From Desulfatibacillum alkenivorans DSM 16219 (GTDB lineage Bacteria > Desulfobacterota > Desulfobacteria > Desulfobacterales > Desulfatibacillaceae): a stretch of 64,000 bases of DNA. Under the pieces are notes generated by a model. The model was not told the origin of the DNA and ran no database searches. It saw only the letters and a list, made by a program, of their open reading frames with translations. Both the position numbers and the translations under genes were made by a program. Positions 35,116 to 45,289 of this stretch are shown here, piece after piece; the stretch's first letter is position 1, and each line of letters opens with the position of its first letter. The stretch covers positions 272,405 to 336,404 of the forward strand of contig NZ_FQZU01000002.1 in assembly GCF_900142135.1 (NCBI RefSeq), in the 5' to 3' direction.

Positions 35116-37428
35116 CTACCGCAGGCCCGCCACTTTTTGAAGCACGTAGATGCTTTCCGCCTGATCCACCTTGCCGTCGCCGGTGACGTCCGTGGGGGTG
35201 GATTGCACTCCCGTGGTTTTGCCTGACAAGGCGCCCATGGAAAGTACGGCGTCTGCCAGATCAATGCGTCCGTCCCGGGATACGTCGCCCATGACCGGCC
35301 TGCGCACCACAATACCCGCGTTAATGGATTGAAGCCAAACCATGCCTCCGCAGAAGTAGATGTCGCCCTGGGCGTTCACGGTCATCAGATCCTGGTTTGT
35401 TTGGTTGGCTGGCACGGGGGCGCCGTCGAATACCATGTTTGCGGGAATGCCGCCGTTCAAAAAAGGCATGGGCCGGGTGTTGAAAAGCGTGGCGTCGGTC
35501 TGGGTGACCCAGGTGTTCGTCTCGCTGTCAAAGGTCTGGCTGGCCGTATTCCATACGGCGCCATTTTTGTCCACGTACAGGCGAGGGCCTCCCAGGAAGC
35601 CGGAGGCGTCTCCCCGAGTAAAGACATGCCATGTGGGATCCCCCCCTTCGGGATCCTTTTTCCTGACGCTCACCTTGGGGGTGCTGATGAAGGTGGTCAT
35701 GAACCAGATGTTTTCCTCCCCGTCCATAAGAGCGTATTGAATCCGGTAGTCGGGGAACTTGGCGGCGTCGTTGGTGTCGAAAATCTCCCAGGCCGAGTTG
35801 TCCGCGTTCAGATGATACACATTGTTTGCCCCCAGGAACCACTTGCCGTCCAGGGGATCCACATACAGGTTATAAAAATAAGTGTCGGCCGGGGGGGCTG
35901 GAGATTCGGAGGGCAGGTCCAGCCACTGCTCCGTGTTGATGTCGTAGGCCAGGGGGGCGCGGCGGGTGGGGGCGAAATAGGCAATGTTACGGGAATCCAC
36001 CCCAACGCCGGTGACGCTGCCGGAACTAGGGTCCCCGGGCAGGCCCATGGCGTCTTCCCTATACTGAACCCAGGTTCCGTCGGCTTTCAATCGGGCCACG
36101 CTGGGGGCGTCATAGGCGGCGAACCACACGCCCCCGCTCAGGTCTCCGGCTATGGAATTGATGCGGTGGCTGGTCAGGGTGGTGCTTGTTTTCCTATAAT
36201 TATAGGAAACCACCTGGGGGTCTTCTTTCCTGGACCCTAAAGTCCAGCCGTGCACGCCGGAACCATAGTTAGTCGCAACATCCACAACAAACCACAGAAC
36301 GCCGCCGTGTTCCTGCAAGCTCAGAACCTGTTCACTTCCCACGCCCAGGCTGGCGCAGGTGGTGCGGGTCCAGGTCCCTCCACTGGCGGGGCTGTATTTG
36401 ACGATGCCGCTATAGTTGGGGGCGAACCACATGCCGCCGTCGGACGCAGGGGCCAACCGGTTGACGGCATTACTGGAGCCGTTGGCCACGGTGGAGAGAT
36501 TGTAATACACCCAGTCGTCCCCGGTTGTGAGGCAAAAAACCCCCCCGGTCCCGTAGGTTGAATTGCCAAACCACATGTTCCCGGACGCATCCTCCATGAT
36601 GCACGTGATGGGGCTGTTCTCCTGGGGAACTTCCGGGTCATTAGTATACTCCGGGTGGTAGACGGGATCGCCCACCAGAGCCATGTCGTACATGGTTGAA
36701 CCCTGGTACAGCCCCCGTTCGTTGGCCATCCAGTGTCTCCCCTGGCTGTCAATGTAAGCGTCCTGGATCAGGTCGTTGTTATACGTGGAATATACGGCCA
36801 CGGTTTCCGCCACGTTGAAAGAAGGGTCCAGGTGTTTGAGGCTTTTGTAGGCGACCAGCAAAACGTTTTGGGACCCGTCCTGATTGTCAATCAAATGGAT
36901 GGTGTGGACGCTGTCCACATGGGTGGTGTCCGTAAAGCCGGATTGGGTATTTTCCATGGTGATCGTGAGCCAGGAGTCATCCGGCTTTTGCACCAGCACG
37001 GTGCGGTTGTCCAGGGCGTACCAGGCGTTGCCGGCTTTATCCCGGACCACGTAGTTTATCTCCTCATTCAACTGAGGCTTTTCCACCACGTTATTGTAAT
37101 CGCCTTCCAGCCAGTTATTGGCCCGGGAATTGGTCAGATACTGAAAGCGGGTTTCACCGGAAGGCAAACGCCAGACCCCAGGATCATATTCCGAGCCATT
37201 GGAGGCCGTGACCCACACCGCGCCCGTGGAATCCACGGTCAGGTCTTGAGGCATATAAGGCACGCTGTTGGCGCGTATTCTGTACCAGTCCGGCGGGGTT
37301 TCTTCCTGGGCCAGCGCCGTTTGAAAACCTGAGCACAGGAAAATCAGCATGAGACCGAGAAGCGTCCCGGTAAAGAGGCGTTTTTTAAAGAGACGGATTG
37401 CGTAGAGTTTACGAAATTCTTTCAACAT
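35116..37428 (-). CDS. Secreted beta-propeller protein with dockerin-like C-terminus, paralogue 1
   Basis: About 770 residues. Signal peptide (ending ALAQ near residue 40), then repeated propeller blades with the two-component-regulator propeller pattern, for example PQDLTVDSTGAVWVTASNG, ITCIMEDASGNMWFGNS and INSIAGDLSGGVWFA. The last 60 residues are a dockerin-like pair: GDVSRDGRIDLADAVLSMG and TDVTGDGKVDQAESIYVLQ. Exported; ligand unknown. The ATG at 37428 is 7 bases after AAGGGG; a GTG two codons earlier is too close. Its neighbour at 37994 is a tandem duplicate. Confidence 0.78.
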   Translation of the reverse strand: MLKEFRKLYAIRLFKKRLFTGTLLGLMLIFLCSGFQTALAQEETPPDWYRIRANSVPYMPQDLTVDSTGAVWVTASNGSEYDPGVWRLPSGETRFQYLTNSRANNWLEGDYNNVVEKPQLNEEINYVVRDKAGNAWYALDNRTVLVQKPDDSWLTITMENTQSGFTDTTHVDSVHTIHLIDNQDGSQNVLLVAYKSLKHLDPSFNVAETVAVYSTYNNDLIQDAYIDSQGRHWMANERGLYQGSTMYDMALVGDPVYHPEYTNDPEVPQENSPITCIMEDASGNMWFGNSTYGTGGVFCLTTGDDWVYYNLSTVANGSSNAVNRLAPASDGGMWFAPNYSGIVKYSPASGGTWTRTTCASLGVGSEQVLSLQEHGGVLWFVVDVATNYGSGVHGWTLGSRKEDPQVVSYNYRKTSTTLTSHRINSIAGDLSGGVWFAAYDAPSVARLKADGTWVQYREDAMGLPGDPSSGSVTGVGVDSRNIAYFAPTRRAPLAYDINTEQWLDLPSESPAPPADTYFYNLYVDPLDGKWFLGANNVYHLNADNSAWEIFDTNDAAKFPDYRIQYALMDGEENIWFMTTFISTPKVSVRKKDPEGGDPTWHVFTRGDASGFLGGPRLYVDKNGAVWNTASQTFDSETNTWVTQTDATLFNTRPMPFLNGGIPANMVFDGAPVPANQTNQDLMTVNAQGDIYFCGGMVWLQSINAGIVVRRPVMGDVSRDGRIDLADAVLSMGALSGKTTGVQSTPTDVTGDGKVDQAESIYVLQKVAGLR

Positions 37429-37927
37429 GGCCACACCCCTTCAAATAAATTGTGAAGAAAACAAGGTTCGATCGATCTTCAGCAAAGGTGCTGCGTGGAG
37501 GTGAAAAATTATGTGCGCGGACGGCGCAGGAAGGACGAATTTACTCATCCGGCCATGCAAGCCGTTTTAAATTCCAGCTATTTTCAAGTTCGGGTAGAAG
37601 ATTTCAGGAGAAAATATCCCAAAACCTCACCTCGAACCAAGCCTCCGGAAGATTCGGAAGGCCTTGCTCCACATTGTATTAAATAGCCTTGCCATGGGCG
37701 AAAGGCAAGATAATTTTCAAGCCCTCCGTTCTCGAAAACTTAGGGAAAATGGAACTGCCTCAAAAGTATTCAGGCGATGATTAAGAGAGTGTGAAGGCGT
37801 TCTTTATATCCGCCATTGTCAATAGCCGGCGGCGTGCAAAAAACAAACAACATTACTGCTGAGAGATTACGGAAAGTGAAGAACAGCAGGTAAATGGGGC
37901 GGGATTGGGTCCCTGGAGGGAAGGTTA
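37429..37927. other. Upstream region of propeller gene 1, duplicated with the gene
   Basis: About 500 bases. The part next to the gene (about 37435-37680) is clearly similar to 40292-40545 upstream of the paralogue: shared pieces include CAGCAAAGG, AAGCCGTTT, CTCACCTC/CTTCACCTC and AACCAAGCCTCCGGAA. So the tandem duplication included the 5' region. No gene seen; short frames here are not conserved between the two copies. Confidence 0.6.
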
Positions 37928-37972
37928 AAAAAAAAGGGCGGCTTGGGAAGCAACCGCCTCCAAACCGCCCCT
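37928..37972 (-). terminator. Terminator of propeller gene 2
   Basis: Minus strand: AAGGGGCGG.. and ..CCGCCCTTTTTTTTT, a stem followed by nine T, 22 bases after the stop; a duplicate of the hairpin at 35050-35092. Confidence 0.85.
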
Positions 37973-37993
37973 TATGGATAATCCGTAGTTTTT

Positions 37994-40285
37994 TTACCGC
38001 AGGCCAGCCACTTTTTGCAGCACAAAAAGGCTTTCGGCCTGATCCACCTTGCCGTCGCCGGTCACGTCCGTGGGCGCGGACTGGATGCCCGAGGCCTTGC
38101 CCGCCAGGGATCCCATGGAAAGCACGGCGTCGGCCAGATCAATGCGTCCGTCCCGGGACACGTCGCCCTTTACCGGGCTGCAGACAATAATGCCTTTATT
38201 GACGGATTGGACCCAGAACATGCCGCCGGCAAAGTATATATTGCCTTCCGTATCCACGGTCATGCGATCCTGGACTGTGCCGGACAACGCTTCCGGCGCC
38301 CCGGCCAAATCCACATCGGCCGGGATGTTTCCGTTCAGAAAACGCAGAGGCCGGGTATTAAAGGGGGTGGCATCCGTCTGGGTGGTCCAGGTATTGTTGG
38401 CGCTGTCATATGTCTGGCTGGCCGAATTCCAGATTACGCCGTCTTCGTCCAAAAAGACCCGGTCCGTGTACCAGCCCGCATATCCCGTGCCGTCGCCGGA
38501 TTCAAACTGGATCCAGACGGTTCCGCTGACGGGATCGTTTTTGGCGAGGCACAGGCCGTAATAGGTGGAGAACCACATGTTTTCCTCGGCGTCCATGAGG
38601 GCGTTGGTCACCCGGTAATCGGAAAACGTGGTTTCGTCGTTTGTGTCGTAGATCGTCCAGGCGGAGTTGTCCGCATTCAGATAATAAACCCAATCAGCGC
38701 CCAGGAACCACTTGCCGTCCTTGGGATCGACGTACAAACCGTAGAACACGGTGTCCGCCTGGGGGGCCGGGGGATCGGAGGGCAGGGACAGCCATTGCTC
38801 CGCGGTGATGTCATAGGCAATGGGGGAACGGCGCGTGGGCGCCATGTAGACAATGTTGTTGGAATCCACGCCGATTCCGGGAATGCTGCCGCTCCCTCGG
38901 GACCAGAGAAGATCCATGGCGTCCGTCGCGTACTGAACCCAGGTCCCGTCCGCCTTCATGCGGGCGACCTCGGGCAGATCGTAGGACGCGAACCACACGC
39001 CTCCGCTGAGGTCGGCCGCCACGCTGTTAATGCGGTTGCTGGTGAGGGATGTGCTGCTTTCCCGATAGGTCCAGGAGGTCACCGAGGAGTCGGATAAATT
39101 CAGGGCGTACACGCCCGCATTGACTGAATTGTCGTAGGTGGTGAACCATAGCTTGGAGTCGTGCTCCTCCATGCTTAAAATTTGTTCGCTGGGAATCCCC
39201 AGGATGGCGCATGTGGTCCGAGACCAGCCCGACCCGGGGGCGTACGTGACGATTCCGCTGTAACGCGCCCCGAACCACATGGTTCCGTTGGCGCCCGCCG
39301 CCATGCAATTAATCGTGTTGCTGGCGCCCGTCAATGCGTTGATGTCGTATTTGAGCCAGTCGTCCGCGCCGTCCGGATTGGTCAGGCAGTAAACTCCGCT
39401 GTCGCTGCTGAACCACATGTTTCCCAAAGAATCTTCCATGATGTGCGTTACGGCTTCGATGGTGGATGTGACGACCCATGGATTAGAGGGCGGCGCCTCC
39501 GGGTCGTTTTTGTAGGCATCGGAGTATGCCGGAAACTCAGTATTCAGAAGGTTTGTTCCAAACTGCACGCCGTACCCGTCGCACACCCAGTATCTTCCGT
39601 GGGTGTCGAAATAGGCGTCCTGGATGAAGTAATTATTGTATTGGAGGTAAACCTCCCGGGTTGCCGTCACGTTGAAGTTGGAATCAACCCTTAGGATGCT
39701 CCGGTATGCAATGAGCAATGCGTCCTGGGTTCCGTCCTGGTTGTTGATGAATCGAATGGTGTGGGCGCTGTCCACGTTGGTGGTGTCCGATCCCAAATAG
39801 CTGGTGTCCACCATGTCAAAGGTCAGCCAGTCCCCGTTCGCCTTTTCCACCAGCACGGTCCGGTTATTCAGGGCGTACCACACGTTGCCGTCGTCATCCT
39901 GGGCCGCGTAATTGATCTCTTCGTTCAGATTAGGCTTTTCCAAGACATTGTTATAATCGCCCTCCAGCCAGTTGTTGGCCCGGGAGTCGGTCAAATATTG
40001 AAAGCGGGTTTCACCGGAAGGCAAACGCCAGACCCCAGGCTCATCCTCCGAGTCATTGGCGGCCGTGACCCAGACGGCGCCCGTGGAATCCACGGTCAGG
40101 TCTTGAGGCATATTAGGCACGCTGTTGGTGCGGATTCTGTACCAGTCAGGCGGGGCTTCCTCTTGGGCCAGCGCCGTCTGAAATCCCGTGCACAGGAAAA
40201 TCAGCATGAAACAAAAAAGCGCCCATGCCAAGGGGCGATTTTTGAATGGAGCGGTTGGGTTGATTTTATGACCATTTTTCATCAT
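37994..40285 (-). CDS. Secreted beta-propeller protein with dockerin-like C-terminus, paralogue 2
   Basis: About 763 residues with the same plan as paralogue 1: signal peptide (ending ALAQ), propeller blades such as PQDLTVDSTGAVWVTAAND and INSVAADLSGGVWFASYD, and the dockerin-like end GDVSRDGRIDLADAVLSMG / TDVTGDGKVDQAESLFVLQ. The first 130 and last 60 residues are nearly the same as in paralogue 1 while the middle differs strongly. Start at ATG 40285, 7 bases after AAAGGG, matching the choice for paralogue 1. Confidence 0.78.
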   Translation of the reverse strand: MMKNGHKINPTAPFKNRPLAWALFCFMLIFLCTGFQTALAQEEAPPDWYRIRTNSVPNMPQDLTVDSTGAVWVTAANDSEDEPGVWRLPSGETRFQYLTDSRANNWLEGDYNNVLEKPNLNEEINYAAQDDDGNVWYALNNRTVLVEKANGDWLTFDMVDTSYLGSDTTNVDSAHTIRFINNQDGTQDALLIAYRSILRVDSNFNVTATREVYLQYNNYFIQDAYFDTHGRYWVCDGYGVQFGTNLLNTEFPAYSDAYKNDPEAPPSNPWVVTSTIEAVTHIMEDSLGNMWFSSDSGVYCLTNPDGADDWLKYDINALTGASNTINCMAAGANGTMWFGARYSGIVTYAPGSGWSRTTCAILGIPSEQILSMEEHDSKLWFTTYDNSVNAGVYALNLSDSSVTSWTYRESSTSLTSNRINSVAADLSGGVWFASYDLPEVARMKADGTWVQYATDAMDLLWSRGSGSIPGIGVDSNNIVYMAPTRRSPIAYDITAEQWLSLPSDPPAPQADTVFYGLYVDPKDGKWFLGADWVYYLNADNSAWTIYDTNDETTFSDYRVTNALMDAEENMWFSTYYGLCLAKNDPVSGTVWIQFESGDGTGYAGWYTDRVFLDEDGVIWNSASQTYDSANNTWTTQTDATPFNTRPLRFLNGNIPADVDLAGAPEALSGTVQDRMTVDTEGNIYFAGGMFWVQSVNKGIIVCSPVKGDVSRDGRIDLADAVLSMGSLAGKASGIQSAPTDVTGDGKVDQAESLFVLQKVAGLR

Positions 40286-40751
40286 GTTCACACCCTTTCA
40301 AAAAACGTATAGAAAACAACGCGCTATGGGGTTCCAGCAAAGGCGCTAAGTGGAGGGGAAAACGTTGGCCTGCGGTCGGCGCAAAATGGACGAACCTGTT
40401 CGCACCGGCATGCCAAGCCGTTTACAATTCGTAATATTTTTTTGTTCGGGCAGGAATTTTCAGGAACAAAGATCCTAAAACTTCACCTCAAACCAAGCCT
40501 CCGGAAAGTCCGGTAAGCCTATCTCCACACGATACTTATTACTATTTCCAAGTGTGAAACACAAGCAAATTATGGGATCCCCCCTTTGCTGATCTTAGGG
40601 AAGGCATGATTGTTACGCGAAGAAAAACAGTATTTTTTGTTGCCAGGGCTTCTCACGCCGGCATGGCCAACAGCATGGCCGGACGTTTGGATCGCCCCTG
40701 CGCCCCTTGGCGGAAAGGGTATGAAAAAATTATGTTAAGTTTTTGGGGGCA
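40286..40751. other. Upstream region of propeller gene 2 and of the Hpt gene
   Basis: The left 260 bases are the counterpart of 37435-37680 (duplicated 5' region). The remainder leads to the CRP-like site at 40752. The open frame running from 40606 through the CRP site into the Hpt gene is not considered coding before 40822. Confidence 0.5.
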
Positions 40752-40767
40752 TGTGACGAAGATCACT
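40752..40767 (+). promoter_or_regulatory. CRP/FNR-family binding site upstream of the Hpt gene
   Basis: TGTGACGAAGATCACT fits the CRP consensus TGTGA-N6-TCACA at nine of ten positions. TTTATA begins immediately downstream and could be a -10 box, which would make binding repressive, or the promoter lies elsewhere. It is 55 bases from the Hpt start codon. Confidence 0.6.
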
Positions 40768-40821
40768 TTATACAGCGTTGCTGCACGAATAAAAATTTAT
40801 CTGAGCGGATTGGAGAGTCGC

Positions 40822-41259
40822 ATGAACCTGCACGAATCAGTTGATAACAAAACCATCGAATACGGAAGCGATCTGGCGTGGTCCAAGGCCCGGCCCGTAA
40901 TAGCGGAGCAGGCCTCCTTGATTTTCGACAAGCAAAAGTTCTTCGCCCAGGTTATGGGGGACATGAACCTGGCCAAAAAAGTCTTGAAGATATTCATGGA
41001 TGAAGCGCCTTTGCTTATGAGGGGATTGGAGAAAGCCGTAAACGATGGCGCCCTTGAATCCTGCCAGGCGATTGCGCACAAGATCGCCGGCACGGCGGGC
41101 AGCATCAGCGCCTTGTCCCTGTGGAGCGCGGCCAAGCAAATGGAGCAGGCTGTTTTGGAAAAAGAAAACGTCAACCTGCGTCTGATGAAAGACGAAGTGC
41201 TTTTGCAATTCGACTTGTTCAAACGGGTTATCGGATGGTGGGGCGTCCTGGATATTTGA
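40822..41259 (+). CDS. Histidine phosphotransfer (Hpt) domain protein
   Basis: 145 residues starting MNLHESVDNK, with GGAGAG 6 bases before. Residues about 45-140 form an Hpt four-helix bundle; the phospho-acceptor is the histidine in AIAHKIAGTAGSISA. Hpt proteins relay phosphate between response-regulator domains. No sensor kinase or receiver is adjacent; the chemoreceptor gene follows 224 bases later on the same strand. The frame extends 72 codons further upstream without family resemblance. Confidence 0.82.
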   Translation: MNLHESVDNKTIEYGSDLAWSKARPVIAEQASLIFDKQKFFAQVMGDMNLAKKVLKIFMDEAPLLMRGLEKAVNDGALESCQAIAHKIAGTAGSISALSLWSAAKQMEQAVLEKENVNLRLMKDEVLLQFDLFKRVIGWWGVLDI

Positions 41260-41483
41260 TGGATCCTGTCCCCATTAGGCCCTTTCCAAAATTTTCGCCG
41301 GTCTTGTCAAAAGTTTGTCGGGGCCGGCTTGTCATTTCTTCGAATATCGCCCGCCGAACCCCCCTCTCCTCTGCACTCTTTGATATCCGCCGTTAAGGCA
41401 CAGATATTGCTAAATACTAAGCAAGAACGTCGCATGAAAAAAATTACCGCTGCACAAAACCCCTCCCAAAAAGGAGAAATGTC

Positions 41484-43508
41484 ATGTCGATCAAAGTCCT
41501 TCGTAAAATGTCCTTCCGTCAAAAAATGGCTGTTCCAGGCTTTATTTTCATACTGGTGCTTGTTGCGGTTCTGATTATGTACCTGAGCAATATCGCCATG
41601 ATCAAGGACTTGGCCGCCAGGCATAAATCCTTTGGGAAGACAGCTCAGGATGTACGAGGTCTGGCGACGGACATCCATGGCTATTTGGGCGCCAGAATTT
41701 CTTTTGAATCCCTGAACAACAATTACCTGTCCATTATGGGCCAGGTCAAAGTCCAGGAAATAGTCCGTCAGTTGGAGGATGTCTGGGGCAACCTGCAGAA
41801 ATATGAAGCTCTTGAGTCCGAAAACTCTGCACTTGAAAGGCAGGTAAGGGCTCTCTCAGAAGAATCGATCAAGAAATCCAATGAGTACATAAACGCCACC
41901 GTGGCAAATCTGGCGGATGAAGAAAGAAGGGCGGAGGTCAGCACCTTGGAGCGCCTTGTTATATCGGGAGCGAATATCAACACCTCCTCCAATTATGAGG
42001 TCATGATTTTATTTGAGCAATTAAAAAGGAACTCCACCCGGAAAGATGAATTGCAAGCCTATCTGGAAGCCATACTTAAAAATGTTGAAAAGGATATGAA
42101 AAATTTGGAGGGAACTCCGTTTTACGGGATAGCTGCGGACGCCAAGAGAGTTAACCTGCATATCACCGATCTGACGCAAAAATACATCATTAATACGGAG
42201 AGGCAGGAGGCCCTGCGAGCGAAAGTCCTTTCCGGCGCTGAACAATCGTCCAGTCTCATTGATCGAATCACGCAAAAAACGAATGAGGAGGTTTTTGGTA
42301 AGGTAAATGATTCTTTTAGGAATATTGCAATCCTGATGCTGTTTGCTTCCATAATCGGAATCACAGTGAGCACGGCCATTGGATTCAGCGCCGCCCGGGC
42401 CATCAAGAGGCTTATGACCGTGGCGGAAGCCGTGAGCCTGGGGGATCTTTCCAGAACATTGGCTATGGAAAGGGAGGATGAGTTGGGGCATTTGGCTCAG
42501 GCTTTTGATAAAATGTCTGAAAGCCTGAGGAACAAAATGAATGCGGCCGAAAGGATCGCCGCAGGCGACCTTTCTCAAACCCGGATCGCCGCGTCTGAAA
42601 AAGATGAGTTGGGTAAAGCGCTGGAAGATATGGCTGACAGCCTGAACACTGTCATTGGCAGGGTGGGTCTGGCAAGCTCCCAAATTGATACAGGCGCCCG
42701 GCAGGTCTCGGAATCCAGTACGGCTTTGTCCCATGGGGCAACCGAACAAGCCGCTTCTCTGGAGGAAATTTCAGCATCCATGGCTGAAATAGGAACCCAG
42801 GCTAAAGCCAATGCCGAAAACGCGTCTCATGCCAATCGGCTGGTGGACTCCATGAAGGAGTCTAGTCAAGCTGGAAGCCAACAGATGGATTCCATGGTGC
42901 AAGCCATGGATGATATAGAAAAATCCAGCGCTGATATTGCTAAAATTATCAAAGCTATTGATGATATCGCCTTTCAAACCAACTTGCTGGCTCTTAACGC
43001 CGCCGTGGAGTCGGCCAGAGCCGGAGTCCACGGGAAAGGATTTGCAGTGGTTGCGCAGGAGGTGCGAGCCCTCGCTGCACGCAGCGCCAAAGCGGCTGCG
43101 GAAACATCCGAACTCATTGAAGGGTCGTCCAGTAAAGTGAAAAATGGATCCGACGTCGCAGCGCAAACTTCCGTCATTTTGCAGGAGATCGTGGCAAGCG
43201 TGGGAAAAATAACTGATATTATGGGAGAAATAGCGACTGCATCCGATGAGCAGGCCCAGGGCGTGGCGCAGATCAACCAGGCTTTGGGCCAAGTGGATTC
43301 CGTGATGCAGCAAAACACCGCGAGTTCAGAAGAGTCCGCCGCGGCGGCCCATGAATTGGCGGCTCAGGCTGCAAGCCTCAAAAGCGTGCTGAAAGGCTTT
43401 CAATTAAAACAAGCTCAAAATCAGGCTGAAGCGTCTGACGAAGACCAAGCGCAGCTTCAGCTATCGAGTGGCAGCCTTGCCATTGAAGATAAGGGATGGA
43501 GCGTCTGA
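41484..43508 (+). CDS. Methyl-accepting chemotaxis protein
   Basis: 674 residues: a transmembrane helix (about 15-37), an all-helical periplasmic sensor region (about 38-272, HBM-like in length), a second transmembrane helix (about 275-298), HAMP (about 298-350) followed by a second HAMP-like stretch, and the signalling domain (about 380-640). The hairpin tip has [22 protein letters not shown] (from about residue 493). No C-terminal CheR-binding pentapeptide. AAAGGAGAAATGTC gives a strong start. Ligand unknown. Confidence 0.95.
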   Translation: MSIKVLRKMSFRQKMAVPGFIFILVLVAVLIMYLSNIAMIKDLAARHKSFGKTAQDVRGLATDIHGYLGARISFESLNNNYLSIMGQVKVQEIVRQLEDVWGNLQKYEALESENSALERQVRALSEESIKKSNEYINATVANLADEERRAEVSTLERLVISGANINTSSNYEVMILFEQLKRNSTRKDELQAYLEAILKNVEKDMKNLEGTPFYGIAADAKRVNLHITDLTQKYIINTERQEALRAKVLSGAEQSSSLIDRITQKTNEEVFGKVNDSFRNIAILMLFASIIGITVSTAIGFSAARAIKRLMTVAEAVSLGDLSRTLAMEREDELGHLAQAFDKMSESLRNKMNAAERIAAGDLSQTRIAASEKDELGKALEDMADSLNTVIGRVGLASSQIDTGARQVSESSTALSHGATEQAASLEEISASMAEIGTQAKANAENASHANRLVDSMKESSQAGSQQMDSMVQAMDDIEKSSADIAKIIKAIDDIAFQTNLLALNAAVESARAGVHGKGFAVVAQEVRALAARSAKAAAETSELIEGSSSKVKNGSDVAAQTSVILQEIVASVGKITDIMGEIATASDEQAQGVAQINQALGQVDSVMQQNTASSEESAAAAHELAAQAASLKSVLKGFQLKQAQNQAEASDEDQAQLQLSSGSLAIEDKGWSV

Positions 43509-43577
43509 ATTTTGGTCCAATTGCGCGGGGAAGGCAGGTGCATTCCTTCCCCGCGACAAAGGCAATGCCGAAAAGGT

Positions 43578-45275
43578 TCAATGGCGCGTCGCCTTGGAAG
43601 GCAAGACCCTAAAAATGCACAGCCGGGGCGTTTCCATTTTCAGCTCAAGAAAGGGCATGGCCTTTAACCTCTCCTCCATGCCCTCGTCCTTTTCCAAAAC
43701 AAGATCCTTGTGAAAGACCACATGGCTTAGCTTGTAGGGCCTGAATTTGTCAAACGCCTCCAGGTTCCCCTCGTAAAAAACCTTGTCCGTCAGCCCTTCA
43801 AAATACACCCGGAAGGAAGGCGCATAGCCATTGATGCCGTTTAGAATATGCCTTTTGTGATCCAACTGCCAGTGCATGTAGATGAACTCCCGGTTAAATC
43901 CGAACAGATAATCGTCCTCAAAGGGGACAACGGCGATGTCCGTGGATGGCAGGTCCAGAATCACGGCGTCATCCATTCCCTGAAAATATTCCTTGTATTC
44001 CGCGGGCGGATCGCCCATGGGGCCCATGGGATAGGCGGCCAGGGGAAAGGGCGTGTTCTCCAGGCAATGAAAGACCAAAAATGCAGCCAGCACGGCGCGC
44101 TTCATCCACGGCGACGCACACCATTGCCGGACGACGCTCAGGCCCATTCCGCCCAATATGGACAAAGCCATGGACGTTAATATAAAAAATCGGCTGGGAA
44201 CCCGGAAGAAATTCAGCAAAGAGTCGTCGCCCGTGTAATAGAAGGGCAGGCGGTACACGTCGCCCAGGACGTTCAGGTCTTTGACGGCGAATGAGAAAAT
44301 CAAGCCAAACAGAGCCAGCAGAATCAGTTCGATTTTTCTCCCCTGGGCTTTGATCAGCCCGAGCAACGCCAGACCCCACACCCCGAATCCCACAAAGGCC
44401 ATGATCCGTACATGGCTCCACACAACGTAATCGGACGTCGTCGCCGGATAAAGCAGGTTGCCGGGCAGGACGCCGAACAAACTCCAGGGCCGAAGGCTGG
44501 TTCCGTCCATGACCAGATGAACGGGCCAGGGAAAATACACGTTTCCGTAGGCCTTGGCGTACAGATGAAATACGAACAGGGGCAGGGGGATGAGCACATA
44601 CAGCAAGGCGCGCGGGGCGATTGTTTTCATCTTGTCCCACGAGGCCCAGCTTTTAATGGTCGCCACGGCGAACAAGGCCAGGGCCGCGCTTTGCAGCACA
44701 AAGGCGTACACCGAAACATAAGCCTCAAGTCCGCCAATGACGGCCATCCAAACCAGATGTCTGGGCTGGTTTTCGCGGATGTACTTCAGGAAATAATGCA
44801 GGGCCAGGCCCGTTGTCAAAGCGCAGTAGATGGGCGCATCGTCTATGCCTCCGAACAGGAAGTTGGAGCACGCATAGGCGAATCCGGCGAAAAAAGCCCC
44901 GCCGGCGTCTTTTGTGTAATTCCCGGCCAGGATGTACACCCCCCAGGCCGCCCCGGCGAAAACCAGCACAATGATCCAGTAGCAGCACCATAGGTCGCTG
45001 GCGCCCAACACTTTGCACGTTCCGAAAATGGCGGTGGTGATGAGCGACGTTTCGCCGTAATAAAAGACGTTTTCCGCGGGATAAAAAAAGGTCCCCAAAA
45101 ACTCTCCGGTAAAAAGGCTTTGCAGCTTGGTCAGGAGCGTTTTCCACAGGACTATCTGCATCCAGGCGTCGTAATTGCCTGGCAGGCAGTTTTTTAAAGG
45201 ATATTGCAAAAACAGCAGGGAAAAAAAAGCCAGGTAGATGAGCAAAACAAGGATGTGTCGTCGATTCCTGGTCAT
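43578..45275 (-). CDS. Polytopic membrane protein, GT-C/YfhO-like layout, function unknown
   Basis: 565 residues with about eleven hydrophobic segments between 8 and 400, then a soluble C-terminal part of about 150 residues. A first loop with GNYDAWMQIVLWKT and FFYPAENVFYYGE resembles the first periplasmic loop of GT-C type membrane glycosyltransferases, where acidic residues are catalytic, but no firm family could be assigned. It follows the methyltransferase gene after 14 bases and is probably cotranscribed with it; the pair may modify an exported lipid-linked glycan (inference). Confidence 0.6.
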   Translation of the reverse strand: MTRNRRHILVLLIYLAFFSLLFLQYPLKNCLPGNYDAWMQIVLWKTLLTKLQSLFTGEFLGTFFYPAENVFYYGETSLITTAIFGTCKVLGASDLWCCYWIIVLVFAGAAWGVYILAGNYTKDAGGAFFAGFAYACSNFLFGGIDDAPIYCALTTGLALHYFLKYIRENQPRHLVWMAVIGGLEAYVSVYAFVLQSAALALFAVATIKSWASWDKMKTIAPRALLYVLIPLPLFVFHLYAKAYGNVYFPWPVHLVMDGTSLRPWSLFGVLPGNLLYPATTSDYVVWSHVRIMAFVGFGVWGLALLGLIKAQGRKIELILLALFGLIFSFAVKDLNVLGDVYRLPFYYTGDDSLLNFFRVPSRFFILTSMALSILGGMGLSVVRQWCASPWMKRAVLAAFLVFHCLENTPFPLAAYPMGPMGDPPAEYKEYFQGMDDAVILDLPSTDIAVVPFEDDYLFGFNREFIYMHWQLDHKRHILNGINGYAPSFRVYFEGLTDKVFYEGNLEAFDKFRPYKLSHVVFHKDLVLEKDEGMEERLKAMPFLELKMETPRLCIFRVLPSKATRH

Positions 45276-45289
45276 GAAAGTCCGCCCGG

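Noticed and set aside
37452..37686. Small frames upstream of propeller gene 1
   Set aside because: The duplicated upstream region at 40292-40545 does not keep these frames open, so they are not under coding constraint.
40606..40821. N-terminal extension of the Hpt protein
   Set aside because: It crosses the CRP-like site and promoter region, is rich in unlikely residues, and a good ribosome site precedes the ATG at 40822.
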